Shown: piece after piece, positions 34,733 through 42,792 of the stretch
Numbering within the stretch: the first letter of the stretch is position 1
How the letters are laid out: each line of letters begins with the position of its first letter
Notes under the pieces: model-generated
The model's database searches: none
What the model was told of the DNA's origin: nothing
The model's input: the letters and a program-made list of their open reading frames with translations, nothing else
Assembly (NCBI GenBank): GCA_041674745.1
Contig: JBAYVD010000009.1
Coordinates: 62,001 to 126,000 of the forward strand
Length of the DNA: 64,000 nt
Direction of reading: 5' to 3'
Source of the DNA: UBA2040 sp041674745
GTDB taxonomy: Bacteria; Bacteroidota; Bacteroidia; Flavobacteriales_D; Crocinitomicaceae
Position numbers and translations under genes: made by a program

Positions 34733-35182
34733 TTATTTCTTACCAAAAAGCCCAGACAGTTTTCCTAAAACCCCCATAATTCCGTCAGATTTTCCGCCGC
34801 CCGTAACCATGGACAACAAAGAGCTGATATCGAAATTACTACCCAATTTATCGCCAAAAAGACGGGTAACTTTGCTCAAAATCATGTCTTTGATTCCAGC
34901 AGCTTTTTTTTCATCCACACCTAAGGAAGTGGCAAACTTCTGGATTAAATCTCCTCCGATTTTATCCAACATACTGTTTCCTGCTGTATTGTTGGCACTA
35001 GCAGAAAATAAATTCATGATGCCTTCCATTCCGTTACCATTGGCTTCTTTTTGAACCGTTTTTTTAATGGTTTCGCCCGTTAAACTGAAAGCTTTGTCGG
35101 CTTGTGATTTGTTCAAACCAAATTGCCTCATCAAGTCGCCACCCAGTTCTCCTTTTACTTTGTTTAAAATGTCGTCTAACAT
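34733..35182 (-). CDS. DUF937-like small helical protein
   Basis: A 149-aa protein, helical and rich in Gly, Lys and Ser, without a signal peptide. It resembles DUF937/YidB-like proteins: an N-terminal helix pair (MLDDILNKVKGELGGDLMRQFG), a central KIGGDLIQKFATSLGVDEKKAAGIKDMI segment and a Gly-rich tail (VTGGGKSDGIMG). The family has no established role. It stands alone, with candidate -7 boxes upstream and a strong terminator downstream. Confidence 0.8.
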   Translation of the reverse strand: MLDDILNKVKGELGGDLMRQFGLNKSQADKAFSLTGETIKKTVQKEANGNGMEGIMNLFSASANNTAGNSMLDKIGGDLIQKFATSLGVDEKKAAGIKDMILSKVTRLFGDKLGSNFDISSLLSMVTGGGKSDGIMGVLGKLSGLFGKK

Positions 35183-35211
35183 GTTGTTTTCTTGTTAAGT
35201 AGTATTGTTCA

Positions 35212-35237
35212 AAAATAGTAAATTCTTCAAAAATAGA
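35212..35237 (-). promoter_or_regulatory. Two tandem -7-like elements
   Basis: TATTTTTG occurs twice on the minus strand (35230-35237 and 35212-35219), within an 11-bp direct repeat TTCAAAAATAG spaced 18 bp, upstream of the DUF937-like gene. Either could act as -7; no -33 TTG is evident. Confidence 0.4.
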
Positions 35238-35253
35238 ATTTTATCCGAGTCGT

Positions 35254-35772
35254 TTAAACGATTTTCGTGCCAAAAATAATCACCTCCATTCCCATAAAAT
35301 TGGCAGTTTGAAGTGGTTTCATTCCATTGCGTTGGGCCACGGCGATTGAATCTGCATTTTCTTTGTGAATGATGGATATAAAACGGTTGGACAATTCTGT
35401 TTCGGAGCCAAATTTTTTCATTTGTTGGGCGGCTTCCGTGGCATATCCTTTTTTCCAATATTTCGAGAGGAAGGAGTAAGCAATTTCATATTCCAGTTCC
35501 TCCTCAATTTCACGTTTTAAAATTCCGCACATGCCAATCAGTTCGCCAGAGGATTTTTCAATCACGGCGAGCAATCCGGTTCCTTCTTCCTCGTAGCGTT
35601 CCAATTGCCGGTTGATCCATTCTTTCGCGAGTACTTTGTGCGATTTGGTCGTGTCAATTCCGAGAAACCGCAGGCGATCATTCCCAACAAAAAAAGTTTG
35701 CCAAGTTGGAATGTCAGCTTGTGTAATTTTCCGGAAAATCAGTCGTTCACTTTCTTGTTGGAAATAGTTCAT
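35254..35772 (-). CDS. GNAT family N-acetyltransferase (RimJ/RimL type)
   Basis: A 172-aa acetyl-CoA-dependent N-acyltransferase. It begins ESERLIFRKITQADI, typical of RimJ/RimL-like enzymes; ELIGMCGILKREIE is the central strand, the KGYATEAAQQMKKF motif binds acetyl-CoA, and NADSIAVAQRNGMK is the conserved C-terminal block. The ATG at 35772 overlaps the stop of the upstream lipoprotein gene as ATGA, so the two are coupled in translation. The substrate cannot be told. Confidence 0.88.
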   Translation of the reverse strand: MNYFQQESERLIFRKITQADIPTWQTFFVGNDRLRFLGIDTTKSHKVLAKEWINRQLERYEEEGTGLLAVIEKSSGELIGMCGILKREIEEELEYEIAYSFLSKYWKKGYATEAAQQMKKFGSETELSNRFISIIHKENADSIAVAQRNGMKPLQTANFMGMEVIIFGTKIV

Positions 35773-36095
35773 TTCGCTTTCCAGATCAGAGTTTTGTTTT
35801 GAAGTTCTAGGTTGTTGCATTTCCCATCTCCCTTTCCCGTGAATCCACCGCTTGGTGCGCAGATGTAATTGCATCCGCTGTCGTACAAAACCTCGAATTG
35901 ATCGCAGCAACCTGGATAGACTAAATAGACTTCGGTTCCCTGATTGGTGTAACGATAAACCGAACAAGTTGCGTCGCCCAATTTTTCCATTTCTTGAATT
36001 TTATCCTGGATACAATTCGGTGTTCCTTTAGGGAAATTGGATTTTGCGCAGGAAAAAGTAAAGAAGAGTACCCAAAGAGAAAATACGTATTTCAT
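35769..36095 (-). CDS. DUF6970-like lipoprotein
   Basis: A 108-aa lipoprotein: MKYVFSLWVLFFTFSC gives a short signal with the lipidated Cys near residue 16. The mature part is Cys-rich: NCIQDKIQEMEKLGDATCSVYRY, a CC pair in PGCCDQF and a C-terminal ICAPSGGFTGKGDGKC segment, which I recall as the DUF6970 pattern of Bacteroidota. Function unknown. It overlaps the GNAT gene by 4 bp. The start is set by the lipoprotein signal; an earlier in-frame start would bury it. Confidence 0.78.
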   Translation of the reverse strand: MKYVFSLWVLFFTFSCAKSNFPKGTPNCIQDKIQEMEKLGDATCSVYRYTNQGTEVYLVYPGCCDQFEVLYDSGCNYICAPSGGFTGKGDGKCNNLELQNKTLIWKAK

Positions 36096-36186
36096 GAAGT
36101 ATATTGTTTGCCTTCCGAAGATACGAAAATCTACTATGCGTATTGTTGAAATTGAAAGGTAAGTAAGAATAAATAGTAGATTCCAT

Positions 36187-36219
36187 AAAAAAGGCTGCCT
36201 CACTTTTGGTGAAACAGCC
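36187..36219 (-). terminator. Terminator after CsgG-like/barrel gene
   Basis: On the minus strand GGCTGTTTCAC pairs with GTGAGGCAGCC (plus 36209-36219 and 36193-36203), an 11-bp stem with two G-U pairs and a 5-nt loop, followed by TTTTTT. It lies 24 bp after the stop of the 416-aa gene. Confidence 0.85.
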
Positions 36220-36242
36220 ATTTTCTTTTCAGCAGTGATAGA

Positions 36243-37493
36243 TCAATGATGAATCGGCATTTTGCTTTTTTGAACGTTGAATCCAACATTCAAACCGAAC
36301 ATTCCCCCTCCTTTTTGTGCCGAATAAAAGGCATTTACTGGAATGTTCAAAGCGCCTGCATGAAAAGTTCTTCCCACCGCGAAAACAAAAGTGGTGTTGA
36401 AATAGGTGGCTCCTCTCATATCGCCGTGTTTTGCGAAGGTGTAATTTGGATTGATATCGCCTGGAGTCGGTGTTTTGAATTTTCCATCTTGTATGAAATT
36501 GGGATCATCTACGTATGTTCTATTTGCATACGTAATCCATTCTTGTTCGGTAAAATATTGGTGGTTGTTGCTGAATGTATTGTCTGTATCAATGAAACCA
36601 GTAGACGTCTTTTTGATACCAAATCCAGGTCCAAAAGCAAATTCCCAACCGGCTTTTCCAAAACGAAAACCATTCATAACCGTGAAAGAAGGGATGAATT
36701 GTCCTTGTTCCAAACCAGAAACGTTAACGATTCCTTCAAACAAGGCTGAGAAGTTTTCCGTACCCACGTATTGTTTTTCAAATTGGTAACCAATCATACT
36801 CACGAATGGTTGAATACCCATTCCGCCTTGATTTTCTGGTCGTCGTGCAAATTCATTGATGGAACCAACCAAATACGCACCTCCAATTCTAGGGCCAGAG
36901 TTGTTGATTCTTCCCAAGTTGGTTGTTGTGATCGGTTCGTTTTTATAATCCAAACGTTCTACAATTTCTTTCGCCATGGGTACATCGTGCAATTGTTTCA
37001 ATACAATTTCAATCATGCGTTGCAATTCAATTTCTTGATTGTCGAATTCTTTTACGGTTGTTTTGTACAATGTTTTTCCTTTTACATCGATTATTTTGAT
37101 AGTAACCGCAATTCGATTGGACAAACCGTCGATGCTTCCACACATGATGAAATCTGTGTTCAAATCCGTTCCCATTTTCAACAAACAATCTTGTCCGTAG
37201 CATTCCAAACGGTATTCTTCTTTTGTTTTGATGACATCTTTCATATCGAATTCATCGTACACTTTGTATTGTTGCATTTTAATGAGTTCCAAACGAATCA
37301 TTTTGGCAACCGTTTCCGATTTGGTTTCGATTCCATTTACATACGGATTCGCCACCGCGATGGTTGGCAATCCTTGTTGGTACGATGAGGAAGAAGTACT
37401 GGCAGGTGTAACTGTCGTTTCAGTGTTTTCTTGTGCGAATGAATTTCCAAAATTCAAACTAATAATTCCAAGTATTAAAGTTATTTTTTTCAT
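36243..37493 (-). CDS. CsgG/FlgO-like protein with C-terminal barrel-like region
   Basis: A 416-aa secreted protein with a signal peptide (ending NSFAQ). Residues about 40-185 look like a TolB/CsgG/FlgO-type N-terminal fold: an IAVANPYVNG strand, ETVAKMIRLELIKMQQYKVYDEFDM, and a CYGQDC pair before LLKMGTDLNTDFIMCGSI. Residues about 195-416 alternate like outer-membrane beta strands (GGAYLVGSINEF, FGFGPGFGI-like turns, MFGLNVGFNVQ near the end). This suggests a periplasmic domain joined to a small barrel, of unknown function. It is monocistronic, with paired palindromes about 135-180 bp upstream. Confidence 0.75.
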   Translation of the reverse strand: MKKITLILGIISLNFGNSFAQENTETTVTPASTSSSSYQQGLPTIAVANPYVNGIETKSETVAKMIRLELIKMQQYKVYDEFDMKDVIKTKEEYRLECYGQDCLLKMGTDLNTDFIMCGSIDGLSNRIAVTIKIIDVKGKTLYKTTVKEFDNQEIELQRMIEIVLKQLHDVPMAKEIVERLDYKNEPITTTNLGRINNSGPRIGGAYLVGSINEFARRPENQGGMGIQPFVSMIGYQFEKQYVGTENFSALFEGIVNVSGLEQGQFIPSFTVMNGFRFGKAGWEFAFGPGFGIKKTSTGFIDTDNTFSNNHQYFTEQEWITYANRTYVDDPNFIQDGKFKTPTPGDINPNYTFAKHGDMRGATYFNTTFVFAVGRTFHAGALNIPVNAFYSAQKGGGMFGLNVGFNVQKSKMPIHH

Positions 37494-37627
37494 CTTTTTT
37501 GTTTTTTGATCTGAACAAATATTTCTGAAAAAATTCCCAGTCTGTGAATTGATTTGCGAAAACGGAAATTGTTGAATTGTGAGAAATGAAATTGCTTGAC
37601 TACCTTGAATTCATAAATGGCCATTAG

Positions 37628-37642
37628 TTGTGATTATCGCAA
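37628..37642. promoter_or_regulatory. Inverted repeat 1 of a spaced pair
   Basis: TTGTGATTATCGCAA is a near-perfect 15-bp palindrome (one arm mismatch). Its twin starts exactly 31 bp to the right, about three helical turns, so a bound dimer pair would sit on one face of the DNA. It lies between the CsgG-like gene (transcribed away to the left) and the 3' end of the HTH regulator gene. Confidence 0.5.
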
Positions 37643-37658
37643 CTAGTCCTAGAAAAAA

Positions 37659-37673
37659 TTGTGATTATCACAA
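37659..37673. promoter_or_regulatory. Inverted repeat 2 of a spaced pair (perfect palindrome)
   Basis: TTGTGATTATCACAA has perfect 7-bp arms around one base. On the minus strand it is followed by TTTTTTC, so it could instead be a weak AT-rich terminator for the HTH gene that ends 55 bp upstream. The shared sequence and spacing with the first copy favour a protein-binding role for at least one copy. Confidence 0.5.
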
Positions 37674-37727
37674 AATAGCGGCAAAAAATTTTTAAACCTT
37701 GCGAATAAAAATGATTTTTCGTAGAAA

Positions 37728-38738
37728 TTAAAAATTTAAATTGGCTTCTACTCGTTTTTTAAAGGAGCTGATTGTACGGTCTAAGTCGTAGAAGTAGTTG
37801 TTGCGTTCTTTCTCGTTAACGATGCTGATCAAGCTGGAATTGCTCAACTGACGATCGAGAATTTGAACCGTATCTTGCACATAAGCCGTATTGCTTGTTT
37901 CCAAATAATTCATGATGTTGTGCGTAATGTACAACCCTTCGGTTTCTTTTCCTTTGAAATAAAAAGTCGCATCGGAATTGATGGTTTCATTCAAATACAT
38001 TTCAAATTCGTTTCCTTTGGCAGGCGCTTGTGTTCCATAGATGAATTTTTTACCATTTGTGGCTTGTTCTTTCAAGTGCGCCGACAACATCGAAATACGG
38101 TCGTGTAAAAACAAAGGATACTCAGGATCTTCGAACAAATGCGCTTTGAAGTAATATTCAATTTGACGCAAAAATCCACGCATGTATTCCAAATCGTAGA
38201 TTTCTTTGGAAGGAATGGTATTGTAGATTTGAAGGATTTCTTTTCCTAAGGAGAAGGCAGAATCGCTGGTGCGTTCGTGGGCAAATTTTGTCTCTTTGTA
38301 ATCCGGAATTTGCAAATGCGTTTTGGCCCAGAAAAAAAGTTTAAATCGAACCAATTGGGGGAAGTTCATCAACTGAAATAGCGATAAATTGTTGATAGAA
38401 AGGATCATCTCAGGTTCCCCCAAAGATTTTAATCGCTGAAAGGCAATCAAAATACCTTCCAAGTAGGATTCCAAACTGAAATCGTAGGTATTGAGTGGCG
38501 GGTAAGAAAAAATCACTTTGCCATCGCCCATTTCGCACAACGCATCAAAAGAAATATTGAAATGACCACACAATTTTTTCACTTCGTTGATGGTCAACGC
38601 CGTTTCTCCACGGTATCGTCGATAAACTGCGTCGGAGCTAATGCTTAAAATATCTGACAAAGCCAAGCCCAACGCTTCTTCACCAATCAACTTTTGTTTG
38701 ATGAGTCGAAATAATGTTTCTTGAATGTCTTGCTTCAT
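37728..38738 (-). CDS. HTH transcriptional regulator with large C-terminal domain
   Basis: A 336-aa cytosolic protein. The N-terminal 75 residues form a Cro/C1-type helix-turn-helix (LALSDILSISSDAVYRRYRG, then LTINEVKKLCGHFNISFDALC). The remaining 260 residues are alpha-helical with no catalytic motif I recognise; such long helical tails are seen in a Bacteroidota-specific regulator group. I start at the ATG at 38738, 10 bp after the pentapeptide gene; an earlier start would overlap it. Last gene of a unit with a DUF898 membrane protein, an M48 protease and a pentapeptide protein. The palindrome pair downstream may be its own operator, which is inference. Confidence 0.82.
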   Translation of the reverse strand: MKQDIQETLFRLIKQKLIGEEALGLALSDILSISSDAVYRRYRGETALTINEVKKLCGHFNISFDALCEMGDGKVIFSYPPLNTYDFSLESYLEGILIAFQRLKSLGEPEMILSINNLSLFQLMNFPQLVRFKLFFWAKTHLQIPDYKETKFAHERTSDSAFSLGKEILQIYNTIPSKEIYDLEYMRGFLRQIEYYFKAHLFEDPEYPLFLHDRISMLSAHLKEQATNGKKFIYGTQAPAKGNEFEMYLNETINSDATFYFKGKETEGLYITHNIMNYLETSNTAYVQDTVQILDRQLSNSSLISIVNEKERNNYFYDLDRTISSFKKRVEANLNF

Positions 38739-38748
38739 AAATTCCTTG

Positions 38749-39309
38749 CTATTTGACAATAATTCCAAAGTGGCGAACCAAACCAATCAATCCTTCTTGG
38801 GAGAAAATGGCATTCTTTATTTTGTTTTTTTCCGGTGAAATACTGAAATTTCGTGAAGTTCGAAAATTGGCTTTCTCCAAATTGGTTCGCTCAAAAATAG
38901 CATTTATTAATTCACAGTTGTCAAACAGCGATTTACTCAAGTTAGTTTCAGTAAAATCTACATCTTGCAATTGGCAATTTTCATAGCGGATGTTGGTCAA
39001 ATTCAATTTATAAAAAGACGAAAAATTCAGCACACAATCCGAAAATTGAAACTCCAACAGAAAAGGTTTGCAATCCTCAAAATGCAAACCAAGCATTTTG
39101 CAATTTTCGAAGGAAGCCTCTTTAAAGCTGGTATTGTTTAGCTTAGCATTGCTGAAATCACATTCTTGAAAAGTACACGCTGTAAAAACGATGGAAGATA
39201 AATCTACTCCCGCAAAATGGCACCCCACAAACGTGCAATTTTCGTATTCATTTTCAAGTGCTTGGGTGGAGAAATTCGTTTTTTCTATACGTTTATCTAG
39301 CAAGATCAT
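38749..39309 (-). CDS. Pentapeptide-repeat protein
   Basis: A 186-aa protein made almost entirely of A(D/N)LXX-type pentapeptides (FSNAKLNNTSFKEASFENCK and similar), expected to form a right-handed square beta-helix. The length and two-part layout recall Qnr/McbG-like gyrase-protecting proteins, but many pentapeptide proteins have other or unknown roles. It overlaps the M48 protease gene by 4 bp (ATGA) and is 10 bp before the HTH gene. No signal peptide is visible. Confidence 0.88.
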   Translation of the reverse strand: MILLDKRIEKTNFSTQALENEYENCTFVGCHFAGVDLSSIVFTACTFQECDFSNAKLNNTSFKEASFENCKMLGLHFEDCKPFLLEFQFSDCVLNFSSFYKLNLTNIRYENCQLQDVDFTETNLSKSLFDNCELINAIFERTNLEKANFRTSRNFSISPEKNKIKNAIFSQEGLIGLVRHFGIIVK

Positions 39310-40370
39310 TTTACGTTGGCTTTGATTTTTGAAAACAGATTTTTCAAAAATGAATTCTCCGCAAATTTAGCATCTTTCATTCGTTTTTTTAGTTTAGAAA
39401 TCCGTTTATCAGTTACGGGATGTGAACTTAAAAATTCAGGCATTTGAATGGTTGAATTTCTATTCAAGGCTGCAAATAAATCCAGAAATCCGTTTGGATC
39501 AATGTGGTTATTTTTCACAATCGAAAGTCCCATGACATCAGCTTCTTCTTCAAGTTTTCTTGAGTAGGAAAGGTTTTGCAATTGACCTGCATTTTGGCCG
39601 ATTATAGTTAGTACGCCATTCACATCCCCTAAAAGCGCTGAGACGAATAGGTATGTGGATAAATTCTTGCAAAGGGCTTTCATAGAATGGCGTTGATTGA
39701 CATGGGATACTTCGTGCCCAATCAAAGCCGCCAATTCTGGATATTCTTCCATCTCTTTTAAAATACCAGTGTAAATAACCACGTGACCGCTCGGTAATGC
39801 AAAGGCATTTACAGTCGAAGATCGTACGACCGTGATATGAATTTTTTTACGATTTTGCAGCTGGAGCTGATCACAAAAAGTTTGCACCAAATGGGTTGAT
39901 TCTTGATCAACCGTTTCACTCAGTAACATGTCATTGTAAACAGATTGCCCGATTTCATCATCAAAACTTTCGGGAATCAAAACAACTGCTTTTTCGGCAA
40001 AATAGGGTAAAACAAAAATGAGCAGAATGGCTAGAAATCCAATGATGGACGCAAGAATGGCCATGTGAATTTTGAAACCCGCATGTATTAAACGATGATA
40101 AACATTCTTTGATTTAATGGTGGGAGCCGTTTTTTCGAGTGCTTGCGCCAATTGTGTATCCTGTGACTCAAAATAGGCGGTACTCGCATCGAAATGCACT
40201 TCCAGTTTGCCTTTTACAACTTGAATGGTGCAATTTTCAGTATGCCATTCAATACAACGGTCGTTCAACTGTAAGATTATGAGTTGATTGGTCGAATTGT
40301 ACGAAACCTCGATTGCATGGGCTTTGGATGAAGCACCATCAAAAAAGTGTCCTTCTCCTTTAATTGTCAA
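39306..40370 (-). CDS. M48 family metallopeptidase with membrane anchor
   Basis: A 354-aa zinc protease. After an N-terminal soluble region of about 110 residues and one TM helix (about 113-135), the catalytic domain has HEVSH near residue 218 and the third ligand in KLEEEADVMGL near residue 274; HPVTDKRISKL is the family's C-terminal block. It has no ATG of its own: the first usable start is a TTG at 40370 that overlaps the DUF898 stop as TTGA, pointing to strict coupling. M48 next to a DUF898/YjgN membrane protein is a recurrent pairing, consistent with membrane protein quality control. Confidence 0.9.
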   Translation of the reverse strand: MTIKGEGHFFDGASSKAHAIEVSYNSTNQLIILQLNDRCIEWHTENCTIQVVKGKLEVHFDASTAYFESQDTQLAQALEKTAPTIKSKNVYHRLIHAGFKIHMAILASIIGFLAILLIFVLPYFAEKAVVLIPESFDDEIGQSVYNDMLLSETVDQESTHLVQTFCDQLQLQNRKKIHITVVRSSTVNAFALPSGHVVIYTGILKEMEEYPELAALIGHEVSHVNQRHSMKALCKNLSTYLFVSALLGDVNGVLTIIGQNAGQLQNLSYSRKLEEEADVMGLSIVKNNHIDPNGFLDLFAALNRNSTIQMPEFLSSHPVTDKRISKLKKRMKDAKFAENSFLKNLFSKIKANVK

Positions 40371-41335
40371 ATTCCAAAGTCCAAGTTCAACATATCTCCA
40401 ATATCTTCACCGGTAGCATCTTTGTAATTATTTTCAGTTTGCTCCAATTGATCAAAATTGATGTTCCCTTTCAATTCAATTTTGTTCATCATTAGTTGCA
40501 AGGTTCGGACAGCTGCCCAAGGAAAACCAAAACCCAAGGTGAAAACAATGGTCAGTGCATTCAGTAAATCAGTGACCAAAAAGTCCATTCCCTTTGCAGT
40601 GTATTCCAATTGAATTTTCTGATCATTCAATTCCAACCAAGAATTTTCAATGTGATATGCATAAAGATCTCTTCTCCACCAAAATGAATAAATGCCAAGG
40701 GTTACGAGTGTCAACAAATAACCCGTGATGATAAGTCCGAAATAGGTTCCACCATCTCCCTTGAACTTAAATTGTGCGCTTCCCATTTTCACGTTGCTAA
40801 CAGCATAGGTGCGCAATTTAATTGTCATCCAAGCACCGTAAATTCCAAACGTAATCAGCGTTAAAAAGGCCCATCCAATAAATTTTTGAATTAACTCAAC
40901 ACGATTTCCGCGGTACCCAAAACGTATTCCTCTCCAGGTAGTTCGTGACATGCGGTATTTTAAAGTACCATGAATGGCAAATGGAATCAACGCAAACATC
41001 ACCAAATAAATGATGAAAATGAAAAAGATACTATTGAATAGATAAACCAAGCCCGCAATTATTCCAAAAATCACAAGAAGTCCCGCTATGGCAATCAACA
41101 TACCTTTGAACATTTCTTTACCCGTACCACTAAATTTGAAACGATTTTTTTCTAGTTCGGTGTTTCCATAAATGTATTGTAAGCGATTGGCTTTGGCCCA
41201 AGGATAATAAATTCCGAGAGTAACTACCGTTAGTAACCAGTTGACAATGAAAATGCTAAAAAATTCTTTTCCATTTCCAATAAATTTAAAATCGTACGTT
41301 TTGTTTTCACTGAGTGAAGTGTGGTTTGTTTCCAT
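40367..41335 (-). CDS. DUF898 (YjgN-like) membrane protein
   Basis: A 322-aa polytopic membrane protein of the YjgN/DUF898 family, with repeated WLLTVVTLGIYYPWAK-like segments (residues about 35, 160 and 205) that show internal duplication, and Arg/Tyr-rich loops such as LKYRMSRTTWRGIRFGYRG. First gene of the coupled unit DUF898 - M48 - pentapeptide - HTH; its stop overlaps the M48 start. Function unknown. Confidence 0.9.
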   Translation of the reverse strand: METNHTSLSENKTYDFKFIGNGKEFFSIFIVNWLLTVVTLGIYYPWAKANRLQYIYGNTELEKNRFKFSGTGKEMFKGMLIAIAGLLVIFGIIAGLVYLFNSIFFIFIIYLVMFALIPFAIHGTLKYRMSRTTWRGIRFGYRGNRVELIQKFIGWAFLTLITFGIYGAWMTIKLRTYAVSNVKMGSAQFKFKGDGGTYFGLIITGYLLTLVTLGIYSFWWRRDLYAYHIENSWLELNDQKIQLEYTAKGMDFLVTDLLNALTIVFTLGFGFPWAAVRTLQLMMNKIELKGNINFDQLEQTENNYKDATGEDIGDMLNLDFGI

Positions 41336-41425
41336 AGAATATTATTTGGCAAAACGAATATAAAAAACTTTTCTGGTCTTGGTTAATATTTAACTGATTT
41401 CGTGAGTTTTTCCTACTTTTAAATC

Positions 41426-41779
41426 ATGCAAATCAAGCTTTCGGAACAAAACAAAGATTTTTTTCAACGGGTTTACGAAGTCGTACGATTGATTCCAGAA
41501 GGAAAAGTAACGAATTACGGAGCGATCGCGCGGTTCTTGGGAACGGGAAAATCAAGCAGAATGGTCGGCTGGGCGATGAATGCGGCGCACAGTTTACCGG
41601 ATGTTCCGGCACACAGAGTGGTCAACCGGATTGGTTTATTGACGGGTGCAGCCCATTTCAGCACACCGACTCAAATGCAAGAGCTTTTGGAAGCCGAAGG
41701 TGTAGTTGTAGAAGACAATCAAATTCAAAATTTCCAAACACATTTTTGGAATCCGATGGATGAACTGCAAATTGATTAA
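41426..41779 (+). CDS. Alkyltransferase-like (ATL/MGMT family) DNA-binding protein
   Basis: A 117-aa protein homologous to the C-terminal domain of O6-alkylguanine-DNA alkyltransferase. The active-site motif PCHRV is changed to PAHRV: Ala62 replaces the alkyl-accepting Cys, so it cannot self-alkylate. ATL proteins bind O6-alkylguanine, flip the base and hand the lesion to nucleotide excision repair. The helix-turn-helix and Arg finger region are kept (YGAIARFLGTGKSSRMVGWAMNA). It starts a rightward unit with carotenoid genes, 9 bp before the SDR gene, and is divergent from DUF898. Confidence 0.9.
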   Translation: MQIKLSEQNKDFFQRVYEVVRLIPEGKVTNYGAIARFLGTGKSSRMVGWAMNAAHSLPDVPAHRVVNRIGLLTGAAHFSTPTQMQELLEAEGVVVEDNQIQNFQTHFWNPMDELQID

Positions 41780-41788
41780 TTTTATCGA

Positions 41789-42790
41789 ATGGTAATTGTA
41801 ATCGGTGGAACGGGATTGGTAGGAAGTCATTTGCTGTGCGAATTGGCAAAAACGGAAAGCGCCATTCATGCCAGTTATCAAACCAAAGCCAAAATCAAAA
41901 AAGTAAAAGCGCTTTTTGACTATTATTTTGGTTCAGAAGCCGAGGCAAATTGGCAGAAAATCACATGGGTCCAAGTTTCAATAAACGATCTTGTTTCCCT
42001 CGAAGATTTAATTTCTCCAGGAGATGAGGTATATCATTGTGCTGCTTTGGTGTCTTTTAATCGCAATGATTTCAATCGGTTGATGAAGATCAATCGGGAA
42101 GGTACAAGCAATGTGGTGAATGTTTGCTTGGATAAGAAAATTAAGAAATTAGCTTATGTAAGTTCTACTTCGGCGATCAGCGGCGGGAATGAAAAAGAGG
42201 TTTCTGAAAAAACGAAATGGAAAAAATCGGATGACACCAGCGCTTATTCCATTAGCAAATATGGCGCAGAGCGAGAAGTATGGCGCGCAATCAACGAAGG
42301 ACTTTCAGCTGTAATTGTCAATCCGTCTGTTATTTTAGGTGCTGGCGACTGGAAAGAAAGTTCCCTTACGATTTTGCAACAGATGAAAAAAGGATTGTCT
42401 TTTTACCCGCCAGGATCCAACGCCATTGTGGACGCGCGAGATGTGGCAACCTGCCTCCGCGAGCTAATGAAAAGTGATATTGAAGAAGAACGATTTTTAT
42501 TGATCGGTGAAAATGTCACCTTCAAAACCTTGTTCGATAAAATTGCGGCCCGAATGGGGAAAAAACCGCCCAAAATAGCCGTTGGTTATGTGGGACTGAC
42601 CATTGCGAGACTTTTGATGCAATTTTTTTCCTTCCTTTTGTTCCGAAAAACACCCATTACTGCAGAGACGGTGAACAGTTCCCTTTCTTCCACTGTTTAT
42701 GCCAATGAGAAAATTAAAACAGCGATTGGTCATCGTTTTTATTCCTTAGAAGAAACGATTGACAACGCCGTGAAAGGTAAAATCAATTAA
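41789..42790 (+). CDS. NAD-dependent epimerase/dehydratase (extended SDR)
   Basis: A 333-aa extended short-chain dehydrogenase. The NAD(P) motif GGTGLVG is at residues 6-12, a Ser-Thr-Ser strand (YVSSTSAISG) precedes the catalytic YSISK (Tyr near 152, Lys near 156), and VIVNPSVILGAG follows as in sugar-nucleotide and 3-beta-HSD-like members. The substrate is unknown. It lies 2 bp before a CruF-like carotenoid gene, so a role in carotenoid or polyprenoid modification is possible but not shown. Confidence 0.85.
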   Translation: MVIVIGGTGLVGSHLLCELAKTESAIHASYQTKAKIKKVKALFDYYFGSEAEANWQKITWVQVSINDLVSLEDLISPGDEVYHCAALVSFNRNDFNRLMKINREGTSNVVNVCLDKKIKKLAYVSSTSAISGGNEKEVSEKTKWKKSDDTSAYSISKYGAEREVWRAINEGLSAVIVNPSVILGAGDWKESSLTILQQMKKGLSFYPPGSNAIVDARDVATCLRELMKSDIEEERFLLIGENVTFKTLFDKIAARMGKKPPKIAVGYVGLTIARLLMQFFSFLLFRKTPITAETVNSSLSSTVYANEKIKTAIGHRFYSLEETIDNAVKGKIN

Positions 42791-42792
42791 AC

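Noticed and set aside
35195..35458. 87-codon frame overlapping the end of the GNAT gene
   Set aside because: It is out of frame with the conserved GNAT motifs and has no support of its own.
37659..37673. CRP or FNR binding site
   Set aside because: The TGTGA/TCACA half-sites are only 3 bp apart, against 6 bp in a CRP site, and the core does not fit TTGAT-N4-ATCAA.
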